64,000 nt of DNA from Liolophura sinensis. Its lineage: Eukaryota; Mollusca; Polyplacophora; Chitonida; Chitonidae. The stretch is from assembly GCF_032854445.1 (NCBI RefSeq), contig NC_088301.1, forward strand, positions 22,003,808 to 22,067,807, written 5' to 3'. Positions 1 through 13,500 of the stretch are shown here, one piece after another. Position numbers and translations under genes: made by a program. The notes below the pieces were generated by a model. It was not told the DNA's origin. It did no database searches and worked only from the letters and a program-made list of their open reading frames with translations. Each line of letters starts with the position of its first letter. Positions within the stretch are counted from its first letter, which is position 1.

Positions 1-320
1 TGCCAAATGTCCTCAATGACAACGAGTCAAACTCGTTTTCTGTAAGCAGTTGAGGTAGCGCCAGATGTTGACATTCGTGCAACAAGGGGAGAATTTCATA
101 CTTTCAAAGAATGGTCTCTACATTTTGTTTATTTATTTACTTTGGTGTTTAACGTCGTACACAATAATATTCCGGCCAGAATTACAGAAGGAGAAAACCG
201 GACAGAACCAATATTACTGCATGGAAAACGTTTGACAGACTGAAAAAAATGGGAGCCATCTTGGATAATATTAAGTATCCACATGAATGAATTTTTAAAT
301 CTGAACGAGATAGGCAAGTT

Positions 321-418
321 TGATAAATGGTCTATGGGCAAACACAACCGGTTGATAAATTGTCTATGGGCATGCACAACCGCGGTTGATATGTGGTCTA
401 TGGCCATATAAAACCGGT
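321..418. repeat. short tandem repeat, about 33 bp x 3
   Basis: Three diverged copies of a unit containing GTCTATGG and ending near AACCGGT. Together with a SINE-like core fragment at about 121-210, this accounts for most of the first 540 bases. A minus-strand open frame here looks fortuitous. Confidence 0.6.
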
Positions 419-605
419 TGATACAACCGGTAGGGCATACACAGTTGGTGACATGAAGTAACTTGTTGTTTTTTACACCCTGAACACAATGCCCTGTAAG
501 GGACAAAGTCAAAAATAAAATATCAAATGCCATATAGTATGAAAATCAACATTTTATTATCCGATAAATTTCGTCCACTGGCAGGTAAATAATGGGAGAA
601 TAAGG

Positions 606-611
606 TTTATT
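606..611 (-). terminator. poly(A) signal of the mosaic gene
   Basis: AATAAA lies on the minus strand 30 bases past the SRCR exon's TAA stop, a typical distance for the 3' end of this transcript. Confidence 0.6.
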
Positions 612-640
612 GATAATCTGAATAGTTGATCAAAAATAGT

Positions 641-1572
641 TTAACATGGTGAGCAGAAGACACCAGCGTCTTCGCTCTTCTCGCAGTTGTGTTGACCTAC
701 TGACGTTTCCAAAGGACACTGGAACAGACTTGCCTCTTCCCCTGAACACATAACATCGTCTAGGTGAATTGGTTGGTGAATCGAACCGGAGCCAAAATAC
801 TGCTGAATTGTAGCCAATCCGCCACAATAACCTAACTGTCGACAGACAACCCTAGCGTCGTTGTTATCCCAGCTATCATCGCACACACTGCCCCATGTTT
901 CATCGAGCATCACTTCGAGGCGGCCGCTTAACGCTGTGGGGCCGTTTACCAAGCGCATACACGGCGTCTCCACGTTGCACTCGACGGCGGCATCCATCCT
1001 GTGAGGACAGCCGGGATTCGCGCCCAGAGGGCAGAACATCAGATTCGATTCGTTGCCTTGACATCCCATAATCGCGTAAAACACTGGCCCGTTCGCAGAT
1101 GCGAATGGATTATTCCCGATAGCGGTTCCATTACAGAAGCCCAGCTGTCTGCAGACGACGGTGGCTTCGCGATCGCCCCAGCCCACGTTACAAACTGTCC
1201 CCCAGGTACCGTCTTGCATCACTTGCACCAGCCCCTGATGGCCGTCTCCACCTGTCAGCCGCAGATCACACGGTTTGCAGATTACTCCTGCGTCTTCGGA
1301 GTGGTCACAGTTGAGAGGAAAGATGTGCGAGCACTGGTTCAGATTGTTTTCACTACCTGAACAGTTTACATAAGACATTAATATTGGCCCGGTGCCTTCT
1401 CCAAACCTGGCCCGGTAGGTGGCCTTTCCTCCGCAGTACCCTAATTGACGACATACTACCTCGGCTTCTTCGTGTCCCCAATCGTCGTCACAAACTGACC
1501 CCCAACCTGCTTTAGTCCTCACCTCAACCCTACCGCTGGCCAAATTGATCCCGCCCACCAGGCGTACGTTGT
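641..1572 (-). CDS. exon 21 of the mosaic gene: three SRCR domains and C-terminus
   Basis: One uninterrupted exon encodes three scavenger receptor cysteine-rich domains of about 100 residues each. Each begins R-L-x-x-G and has the W-G-[ST]-V-C and V-V-C-R-Q-L-G motifs (WGSVCDDDWG, VVCRQLGYCGG) and a late A-[GA]-V-x-C strand. Domains 1 and 3 have about eight Cys, as in group B; domain 2 is similar. The exon starts after a TTTGCAG acceptor in phase 1, as exon 20 requires, and ends GVFCSPC-stop at 643-641. There is no transmembrane segment or GPI signal after the last domain, so the product should be soluble. SRCR domains commonly bind microbial or endogenous ligands. Confidence 0.92.
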
Positions 1573-4500
1573 CTGCAAAGTGAAGTTGTAAATGACAAGT
1601 GTTAATGTTTAACTGAACAATGCGTAGCTTTCCAGCGCAATGGCCACTCGAGCCCAAGGTAGAATGACCAATATTCTCTTGAAATACATGAGTAATACGT
1701 TACCAGTTTGATTCAATTATTGATTTATTGATTAATTTATTTATCTGATTGGTGTTTTCGCCGTTCTCAACAATATTTCATTTTTACGACGGCGGTCAGC
1801 TTTATGGTGGGAGGCAACTGGGCAGAGCCCGGAGGAAGCCCATGACCAGCAGCAAGCTGCTAACAGACGTCCGACCAGAGAGGAAGCCTGGTGAGAGACT
1901 CCTGGGTAGGTACCAGCTTGCTAAACTGATAAAACAAAAAAGAAAACGTCTTCACAAAGGCAAAAGTGAACAATATGTACATGTAATGAGTAAGAATAAA
2001 TTGCTCTCTTCATTTTACAAAAACATTTCTAGGGAGTTATGTTTAACTACAGACATTCAAGCAAACGATCATTCAATACATTACAGTACAATCAGCGGCC
2101 CACAACTTTCAACCAGCTACACACTGGTATAACTTAATATATTTATGGTCCTGTTGAAGACGTTAAGCATGACACCCAACACTGCCACACTTTACCGACA
2201 CGGGGCCAACCAGTAATTGGGTCTACGCCCTATGACACCCAACACTGCAAGACTATACCGACACGGGGCCAACCAGTAATTGGGTCTACGCCCTATGACA
2301 CTCAACACTGCCACACTATACCGACACGGGGCCAACCAGTAATTGGGTCTACGCCCTATGACACCCAACACTGCAAGACTATACCGACACGGGGCCAACC
2401 AGTAATTGGGTCTACGCCCTATGACACTCAACACTGCCACACTTTACCGACACGGGGCCAACCAGTAATTGGGTCTACGCCCTATGACACCCAACACTGC
2501 AAGACTATACCGACACGGGGCCAACCAGTAATTGGGTCTACGCCCTATGACACTCAACACTGCCACACTATACCGACACGGGGCCAACCAGTAATTGGGT
2601 CTACGCCCTATGACACCCAACACTGCAAGACTATACCGACACGGGGCCAATCAGTAATTGGGTCTATGTCCTTGCGCTGGCAGCCAAAGCAGAACGATGT
2701 CTAGGGACCAACGTGGGCTTAATTAATTCCATAAATTTGTGCCCCGCTATTTGTGCCCCGCTATTTTTATTGACTCAAGATCATTAAGATTAGCAGCCTC
2801 TAGGCTAAACAAAATGACTGAATATCTCACAAATTAAGTGATACACACTATCTCCAGGCGATATGTATTTCTCATGGACATTCTGTATTTGTACGTATGA
2901 CGTGCTTCCCCACTTACGCATGTTATCCGAAACTTTTATCTACATGTTGGAGCCAGTTCAGTTTTTTTGTCATCTTGTTATGATTCTCTCTATAATGCCA
3001 ACAAAAATTCACATCCTTTCAATGTTCGTGCTCAGGATATTTTGCAAAAAGCTGGGGTAAATTTCGGGCGTTTACAGAAGGAATGTCTCCCGCCATTTCC
3101 ACCCGTGGAAGGTCCAACTACCATCTGTATCCATGGACCTATATCCTATATGCAGATTTCAGACAGTCTTCGCTACATTTCTGTGATTTCTAGCGAACAT
3201 GTCTGCAATAATTGTTGTACATACATGCAAATTTATACCGATGCCTCTAAGTGCCCTTCTACTAGTAAGACTGGTGCTTCTGTTTGCGTACCAGGATTGC
3301 GATGTGAAAAAGTTCTTAGACTGTCGGATAACCTGTCTGTATATTCAGCAGAGCTCTAGGCAATTCTGAATGTTCTTCTCTTTCTTTGGATTTAAGGCCA
3401 TTAAGAGCTGTTACATTCACAGATTGTCTCAGTGCTTTACAATTTATGACGTCATTTACATGGATAAATGCTATCCTGTTCTATACGCAGTAGTTTTTCT
3501 ATCGTCCTCACTGTTCTTTGCTGGTCTTGACATTTATTTCTCCAGGGTTCCTCGGCATTCTGGAGTTTCTGGTAATGCACGAGAAGACAGACTGGCCAAA
3601 TTATCGCTAAGTCTGCGTGGTGTCACTTCTAATATCAAATTGTCCATATCCATGGCCCTAAATGAAGTAAAGTCATTATCATGTCAAACTGTGACAAACT
3701 GAGAGGGGCGCTACGGAGAAGGGTCGTGTTTAACCCGGTAGTCAAAGTTCCTAACAACCTACATTTTTTCTTACCTACAAAAGTAGAAATCTTGTGTTTC
3801 CGACTTCCATCAGAACACCTTCCAGTTAATAGCTACTTGATTCAAGGTAAGAGATTCAGATCCGACTGAGAGGGCAATCCATCATGTTTTACTAGTGCAC
3901 TGCTCAAAGACAAATATTCCTTTCTGACCTTGTAGACGTTGGACTTGTTAAACCAACTGTGAGGACGGCGCTTTGTCCAGCGAAAAATGCAAGTTTAGCA
4001 TTTAAAGCGGTAGGGAATTATTTATGTAGGATCCACAGATTTTAGGCCACATTACTGTGGCAATAGTTCTCTATGGATTGACCAGTATTAATTAGAACAG
4101 TACAAATCCCTAAAACACATCCTATTGCCTGGGCACAAATCATTCCATGGCATGGAGTCGCCATATAAACTAATTTATGTATGTATATATCTACATGTTT
4201 TACAAGGTACGCGCTATCGCTGCTCGCTGCGTACTTCTCACTAGCACAGGTTTTGTCTACGTGCCTTTCACTCTGAAGACGCCACTATGTAGTTATATAT
4301 GGATTGAGCGGATTGTTCGAAATATTCGCCATCAAATGGCTCTCAAACATTATTTATTATTTATAATAAACTCTTACGATGGCGACCAGCATTATGGTTT
4401 TAGGAAAAAACCGGTGGAAACCTACGACCACAAGGTTGCTGGAAGACTTTCCCACGCACGGCCTGAGATTGAACCTGCATGAGCTGGACTTCCAACTTAC

Positions 4501-7500
4501 AGCGACCGCACTAGTGAGAGTTATTGCGCCGCGCTGGCACGCTAACTACTCGGCCACGGAGGGCCTCCAAGCATTATTTGATGACCATTTAAATGCAATG
4601 ATATGTGAAAATACACCAAACTACTTCCCGCTTCTGCTGCTCTTAGATTTATATGTATGTATGTACGTATGTACGTATGTATGTATGTATGTATGTATGT
4701 ATGTATGTATGTATGTATGTATGTATGTATGTATGTATGTGTACGTGCGGGCATGCGTGTGTATGTGTGTGTGTGTGTGTGGATGGGTGTGCATGTATGA
4801 ATGCTTTTCCGTCGTGCTTAACAGTTTTTCATTCATATTCGGTGTTTGCACATATACTGTGTCTTCTCGTGGCAGGGCGAGTCCATGCCACCACTGAAGT
4901 ATCATGCCAAAGACAGCAGACATGACACCCCACTCAATCACATTATACTGACACCAAACCAACCAGTTTCTTTCTCTCTTTGTTCTAGCCTCTCAGTTCT
5001 GAGAATTAAGCGAGGCCACTCCTAGAAAGCAGATGCTCAGAAGTATCATCAGTATTTTATCAACCTGGAGTTCAACGTTCTGCGTTTTTGCCAAGCTGCT
5101 CTAAGCATATTTTCAATGTACTTATATTTAGGTTACTTGAACTTAGTATTAGTGAAACAAGATTGATTTTAAAGTGTTCGCATAATTTTATGAGTCTGTC
5201 TAACAGATTCACCGATCCAGAACGATGGTAACACTATTTCGACCTTCCTTGTGATTTTGGTTTCTGCTACCATTTTCTTGTAAACTTATGTACATTTCAT
5301 CTATTTTTTACGTTAATTTATGTATATATGTTGTTGTTTTTTTGCTGAGAAACCCTCGTGGTCATTAAGCTGTCGGAAATCCTGATGGAATGAATAAAGA
5401 ATTGAATTAAATTAAATTAAATTAAATTAAATTAAATTAAATTAAATTAAATTAAATTAAATTAAAATCATGCAGCAGTCGTTGGAAGTTGGTGACAACA
5501 ATCAGGCATAGTATGAGTGCTTGTGTACTCCAGCTCCCTACCACCAGTGTAGCGTAATTATTTGTAGGTCCCACGAGGAAAAGTTGGACAGTCACCTGCC
5601 AGTGGTCGGCGTATAATGAAATATTTTTGAGTGTAGCGTTAAACAACAATGAAATAAAATAAATAAATATTCGAAGTCTCATTGTAAGAAATTAAAGAGT
5701 TAAACCTACTAAAACAGGTTATTCGTCCATTTTTCTCAACCTGCATTGTTGCTGGGGGGCATTCTAGTAGGCAGTCGTCACTCTTCTCAGTTTTCACGCG
5801 ACACAGACAATGTGAACTTCCGAATTCGGCTCTAACTCCTACTCTAAGGGGGGAACAGTGCTGCACACAGGATCCTCCTTCCATCAGAGCACCTGAAAGT
5901 ATAGAAAGAATAAAAATTATGCTTAAAACTACAAGTATGGTGATAACGTACCGGGCCTCCGGCGCTTAATGGTTAGCGTGCTATTGTGGCACAAGACCCA
6001 GGAGTCTTTTATCAATGCGAACGCTGTGAGTTCAAGTCCAGCTCATGGTGGTTTTCTCTCCAGGCGTAAGTATTTATTTATTTATTTGATTGGTGTTTTA
6101 AACCGTACTCAAGAATATTTCACTTATACGACGGCGGCCAGCATTATGGTGGGTGGAAACCGGGCACAGCCCTGGGGAAACCCACGACCATCCGCAGTTT
6201 GCTGCAAGACCTTCCCACTTACGGCCGGAGAGGAAGCCAGCATGAGCTGGATTTGAACTCACAGCGACCGCATTGGTGAGAGACTCCTGGTTCATTGCGC
6301 TGCGCTAGCGAGCTAACCAAATGAGCCATGGAGCCTACCCCCCCCCCCCCCCCCCACCCCTCGGGCGTAAGTGGAAAGGTCTGGCATCAACCTGCAGATG
6401 GACGTGGGTTTACCCGTGCTCTGCCCGCTTTCATCCCACCATAATGCTGGCCGCCGTCGTATTATGATATATTCTTGAGTACGGAGTACCACCAATCAAA
6501 TAAGTACATAAATATAAAATTCAAATATTTAAATGTATTTAATTCTATGCAGGTTTTCAGTGATGGTCCGATTCATGATTTAGTTACCGCGTCTAGATAC
6601 ATCCACTAGACTGCACTCTGAGGCTACCTAAAGCCCATTACGCTACACATCAGCACAAGCTACTAATGTTAGCTTAGCGTATTATGATTCGTAGATACAC
6701 ACTTAAAGCAAACTATTTTAATAATGAAACGACAGATTAATATGTCATAACATTTCACTACATATTAAATATTCATTTAAAGTCAATGGAAATCAAAATT
6801 TAAGTATCTATATTAATCATAATTTTGTCCTGATGAACTTCACTGGTAGTACAATAATAAGGCTCAATGGTGTGGCATACATTGGGGCCCCCTTGGCCGA
6901 GGTGGTTAGCACGCCAGCATGTCCCAATGACCTAGGAAGCTCTATTCAATGTGCTCGTCGTGAGTTTAACTCCAGCTTCTGCTGGATTCCTGTCCGGCTG
7001 TACGTGGAAAGGTCTGGTACACAGAGTTGTTATTCAAATTTCTACTACCTGTGCCTCTTAATATGGGCGGGTTTAAGTGGTCACCTATCTCATTTGCATA
7101 AAAATATTAAATAAATCACCAGAAAAGACCATGTTACTTACACACACACGTTTTGCTGTCTGGTTTCGGTTTGTACATGGCTGGGCAGGATTCAACACAT
7201 CGGTCTCCAAATTTGAAGTTCCGACACTTCCGACACGTGCTGTCAGATCCGGAACTATGGCAACCTGGGAAAAATTGAATTGATCAAATAGATTTCCCCT
7301 TCTGCCACTTATATTTACTTTGTATTTAGTCACATGATCACATTGGCCTTAATGGACTTCCTTAAGTCTCACTCAAATGGTACAATTGGAGTCAGTCAGT
7401 GAGTGCTTGGGGTTTAACGTCGTACTTAACAATTTTTCAGTCATATAACGATGGGGGAATTCTTAGAATGCACTAATGCGCCTCTTTGTTGCAGAACGGA

Positions 7501-10500
7501 TTTCCACCGCTCTTTTATCCAATGCTGCTTCACTGAGACGACTTACCGAAGGCAAGTAAGTCGCCAATATACTGAGCCATTATACTGATACGGGTCAACC
7601 ATTTGTTGCACTATCCTCATTATACTGAACGCCAAGCGGAGAAGTTAAAACCCTGGATTTACCGCTCCCGAAGCGGGAGGCTAGAACAACTGTGCTATCG
7701 GGGCCGATGGTACAACTGGAGAATGAAAATGGGACATATGCTATTTCGTGTGATTGCAGCATTCGAAAACATCGCATCGTCTGAACACGGCTTATGAAAT
7801 AGACTTGACTGTCTTCATACCACTTATGGCCTTCGACGATTCCGTGTCACCATAGTGTTTCCGTCACTGAAGTATCATGTCGAAGACACCAGACATAATA
7901 CCCCACCCATCAAATAAACAAATAACACCCCACCTAGTCACATACTGACACCGGGCCAACCAGCCCTGTTTCCTTGCTCTCACCTGTCAGAGCTGAGCGC
8001 CAAGCGAGGCAGCAACAAGTACCATTTATAGTCTGCGGTATGATGCGTCCCGTGTTTGGTCCCAGGTCTCCAGACTTCGAGTGGAACGCTCTAACCACTA
8101 GGCCACCAAAATGGTCAAGGAAGCTAGTGATACGTCATGGGAGAGTAAATATCTATATATAAACCTACCGATGCACTGTGGATGGCATTTCTCCACACAA
8201 CGTCCTTGCTCAAGTACGGTCCCTCCCAGGCAAATCTGCGTCCCCGGGGATAAGGCAGGGAACAGTTCCACGTTCATGATTGTCGCCTCAGTCTCACCAT
8301 TTCCAAAAGCATAAAACCGGACGTGCAGTGGGTCGTCGTCCTCATACACGGCGTAAACATAGGATTCCGCCTGGAGAAAGAGGCCATGCAAATAGATTTA
8401 TTTATTTATTTGATTGGTGTTTTACGCCGTGCTCAAGAATATTTCACTTATACGACGCAAATAGATAGTTATACGCTCACCTTATTCGGGGCATGTATCT
8501 GTATAACGGATACCTGCATCCATATTCATAGTTCGTAGTGCAGTGATGTCATAGCTGCTCAGAGGCAATCATCAGGACACTCTTTGGTCACGTGACTAGG
8601 GTACTTGAGGTGCAAATAGGTTTTGGAGAAGAATGAGGAAAATAAAAAATACAACCTTCAGGTAAGAATTTTTTCTGAAAAATGTAGGATGAATGTGCCT
8701 AGCCTTCCAGTAACATAGTTTCAGTGTCCTATTTGTGCTAGTTTACTTTGGGAATCGGCAAAGATAAACATGTCCCTTCGCCAGTTAACTACATGTTATT
8801 TATCACCTCCTGCCTCCATGCGAAGGTTATGTTTGACATTTACCAGCATGCATTTCCCTCTGTCCTACACACATGCTACCTCCTGCGTAAACAAAGACCT
8901 CCACTCTGACTGAAGCGGTTGACTCTGATACGTTAATTTCAGTAGACTCGCGAGTTCACGCACGTTTAGACAAGATAAGCTTGAGGCTATCACAAATTAA
9001 CGCGGCTACCATAAGTGGTTTATGGTTGAGTAAACAGGGGCGTAGAAAGCGGGGGTGGGGACAAGGGGAACCATGGTCGTCCCACTTTCAAAAGTGGGGA
9101 CCAGCATAACTTTCGCCCCCCCCCCCCCCCCCCCAACCCCCCACCCCCACACACATTTTTCAGGTTCTGGAAATCATATATACTTGTAACACAAACAGGC
9201 CCTTTGTCGTATAAAACATCACGCTATTGCAAATATATTTCTCGATAAACTAAATATGGTAAACGGCGATTTTCCCGGTGCACATTACATTTAATATAGG
9301 GCCTACATGTTTTTTCCGTCCTTGGGCCTACATATTTATATATGTTTATGAGTTAGCTCCCTTAGATGGGACTCTTCAGTCGATTGAAATGGAGCCGCCA
9401 GAACTCTCTTTTTATGAGAGTTGCTTAGCGTAGGCGGTTTTCTGAAGTGCAAATTTTCTTGCCTCATGTACTAAAATAATGGTCTTTTTATAATAAACAT
9501 TATTCTGCAACCGTCGGTTTTATATTTTCTGCATTCATGCAACCATAGCTGCAATTGTCGTAAGGTTGTGAATTTTGATTATTTATCAAAGATTTTGCTT
9601 TTCCCAGATCACATGGTATAGTGTCACGAAGTTATATATACCTATTTTTCCAAACTAATAATGTGCCAAAATTACACATGTTTATGTAAGGTTTGTTTGT
9701 TTTAACTTTCAGTACAAATATAGAAGTATCATATATTAATATATACAATTCTCCCACGGAAGGGCAAAATCATCTACAGTGTAATTTGACACAAAGGTGG
9801 ACTCATTTGTCTCCAAACACAATCTTTTTTTTTTCTGATTTAGTGACTGTGTTTCAACGCAATGACCTCGCAGTTCTATTCAGCCCAAAAGCAGAATAAT
9901 TATTACATTTGTACAATATATGTACTCATCGGTGCTGAGTTATTTATTTCATTATGGTTTATCGTCCTTCCAAGATCATTTCACTTAGGACGGGTTGCAA
10001 GATTCATCAGTGAAGGAAAGATAAGTAACCGTTGTAACCACCGACGCGTTACTGGCAATTCGCCTAAATCAGACGCACGCCTCTTTCCTGAGCCGAAGGC
10101 CTTATCAAAAAGTGTATGTATACATGTGAATGACATTGATTTCAATCAAAAGCAAGCCAGCGTGAATAGGCCGGCAAGTTTACCACCAAGGCCCAGTGAA
10201 AACATGGATGTTTCTTTTCAACCATTCTCCTCCATACGAGTTAAATGCTTGTATTAGTCAATCTACACCAACCTTTCTCCGACATGCATAAATTTAATGT
10301 TGAATTCTGGATAAATTGTTACAATGTTCTTTGTTGACCCGTGGTTCTCCAGGCAAAAACGTCAACAAATGAGCTATCTCAATTTTTTCAGGCAGGCTTA
10401 AATAGTCAATAACACATCAAACTGGCATATCTAAGATACGGCAAATCGTCTCTAAGGCGATGTAGCTCCTTCAGAGCTTCCGGGGCCTTGGCGGCCCCTG

Positions 10501-13500
10501 GACCCTCGCCTTCTTTGCTGGGCATTGCCCCCCCCCCCCCACCACCACCACCCAACCCCACTTCGAAATTGTTTCCTACGCAACTTGTATACATCTACAT
10601 CATGTATGTAACTGGATTAGTCAGCTCAACGGCACACGTTATATCTAATACGTAAAAGCACATCTTCCATTTGCGTTATTTTGCGAGAACCCCCACCTTC
10701 CATCTTCCATCTGCGTTATTTGCGAGAACCCCCACCTTCCATCTTCCATCTGCGTTATTTTGCGAGAACCCCAAACTTCCATCTTCCATTTGCGTTATTT
10801 TGCGAGAACCCCCACCTTCGCTTCATGTAGTGCTGTTCTACTTATTCTGATCAAAACTTTGCTCACCCCGTTATCAGCAGTTTTCCCGTACTTAATGGAC
10901 AGGCGGTCGCCCCCAGCAAACTCGTGAAAACAGACAAAGTAAGACTCATACAGCCGTGGATCTCCCAAGCTACGTGCCTCGGCATCGCTGATGAATTTCA
11001 TGACTCTGTTACCCTGAAACATCAACTCAATATTTAGTTATTTATTTATTTGTTTATTTTTCTCAAGAAAATTTCTTGACACTGACACAGGCAATTTTGA
11101 TAATGAATACAACTGATTTTACGGAGAGCGGAATATAGGCGGCAAGCTGGAAGAAAAATACTACACCTAGAGTGGATATTTGCAACATACCTACCATATC
11201 TGCCATGTTAGGGCGATAACACGTTAGATCCAGAAAACTAGCCCAGAAAACTAGGATCTTTCACCAGATCTTTTCACACAAGTTGATTATGCCATATGTG
11301 CATGGCGCTACACATAAGTAGAGTTTTATTAAAGTTTTTCTGAGAAAATCTAAATGCTAGAAATGAACGAAGTTTTATTGAGGTCCTATTTACTCTACAG
11401 GAAACATACCTTGTAGATGGCCACTCCCTGAGGCCCAATCTGCAAATAGTACCACGTCGTTCGATCACGTGGTATGACCGAGAAAACAATGAATATGTCC
11501 CCTTCGGAGGCAGCCGTGAAGAAAACACAGGTATCATGTTTGGAGAATCTCTCAAACGATAAGCGTTTGAACCAGGCCAAGTTACAAGGGATCGCTCCAA
11601 CTCCGTACTTGTCCCTGCAATATAGGGTATGCTCACCTTATTCGGCGTGTGTATCTGTATAATGGATGCTCGCATGCATATTCATAGCTTTGCAGTGATG
11701 TCATAGCTGCTCAGACGCAATCATCGGGACACACTTTGGTCACGTGACTAGATGCAAACAGAGATAGGCTTTGGAGAAGAATCTAGCATGAAAAAAAATA
11801 TGTAACTTTTAGGTAAGACTTTTTTTTTTGCTTTAATGTGCCCAGCCTTCAAGCAATATAGTTTCATAGCACAAATGTTTGCCAAAGTATTGTTGTCAGC
11901 GCCATGGTTAAATGTGGGATACTATAAAGGCATACAGTATAAAGAAGTAAATGCGAAGGCGGACCACAGAGAGATAGGCCTCAGTTAGAGAAGTCATCCC
12001 ATGTGTTGCTTAACGCCATACTCGAGACGTTTTCACTTATACAATGGCGGTCAGTTTTATGAGTGGAAGAATTTGGAGTGGCCCGGGTATAAATCATCGA
12101 CCTTTGACAAGCTGCTGACGAACTTTCCCATATGTGACGTACATATATGTGCACCACAGTGGTGGTAAACATGTGGTCTTCAACGAATGTCACACAGGTT
12201 AAAGTTGTCATCAAGGCTAAAGCCAGAAAAGCCAAAAATTCTATGCATGGCGAAGGCCAGGATTGAAATCACCCCCCCCCCCCCCCCACCCTCTGTGCCC
12301 TAGGCGACTCTTGAAAATCCAGGCAATCTAACATAAACAGATATAAAAAAAAATTTATTGAGCTTATTTTCATACATATTGTTTCGTTCTTCCTCTTCCT
12401 TCGTCATGCGAATGTTAAGGCAGGAATGCCTTTGTAGACATGTGTTAAAATAAGTGGTAATAATAACAATTTTCTGTGTAATTTCATTTGACCTATAAAT
12501 ATGGCGTCTAAATAGGCCTAAGTCACCCGCGGGGAAGTTCCTCAACAACTTGCCAAAAATCAGTGGTATTCCGGGCACTCCGGTTTCCCTCAACCCATAT
12601 AAACTATTCTTCATCTTATAAAATGAAATTCATGACTACGGCGTGATACACAAATCAAATATGAACAAAATTAAGTAATCTTACCTACTTAACTACCTAC
12701 TCTCCTACTGTAATATGCAACATCACAGTCACTTGTGCTGTAATACTTACTTGTGTTCTTCAATTTCATGAAATCTCGATATTGCTTCGACTTTGGCCAG
12801 CGGTAGGCCCCTCAGTGATTCGGGTAAATTTGGCAACACTTTGCGAGATTCGGTAAAAGAGTCTTCAGTCAAATACAAAAGCCCAGATTTGACCTCATAA
12901 TCCAAAACGAGTCCGCGAATTGACATCTGAAAGTAGATCCGAGCAACAACACATATTATCCACTGGATATAAAAAGTGTCATCAACATCATATTATCCAC
13001 TGGATATAAACAGTGTCATCAACATCATATTATCCACGGGATATAAACAGTGTCTTCAACATTATATTATTCACTGGATATAAACAGTGTCATCAACATC
13101 ATCATACTATCCGCTGAATTTGAACAATGTAGTTATCAATGGTAACATATTATCCAGTGAATATGATCAGCGTGGTGAACAACGTCATATTATCCACTGG
13201 ATATGAACAGTGTGATGAACAACGTAATATTATCCATTGAATATTAACAATATGGTGAATATAATAACACTGTCAACTGAATATAATGACCGTGGTGAAA
13301 AACGTCATATTACCCACTGGATATGAACAGTATGATTAACAACGTGATATTATTCACTGAATATGAACAGTATGGTGAATAACATATTATTGTCCTTGAA
13401 TATTATCAGCGTGATGAAAAACGTCACATTATCCACTGGATATGAACAGTATGATGAACAACATCAAATTATCCACTGGATATGAACATTATGATGAACA

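Noticed and set aside
129-533. 134-residue minus-strand frame with a hydrophobic start
   Set aside because: It covers a SINE core fragment and a tandem repeat and lies beyond the poly(A) signal of the mosaic gene. Most likely chance.
1001-1360. Plus-strand frame of 119 residues
   Set aside because: Antisense shadow of the SRCR exon, which has unmistakable domain motifs on the minus strand.
2192-2650. Open frames of 21-residue repeats on the minus strand
   Set aside because: They arise because the 63-bp satellite unit is a multiple of three. No start context, promoter or coding bias beyond the repeat.
4542-4962. Frames with Tyr-Ile-His-Thr or Met-Tyr-Val-Cys repeats
   Set aside because: Translations of the TATG microsatellite.
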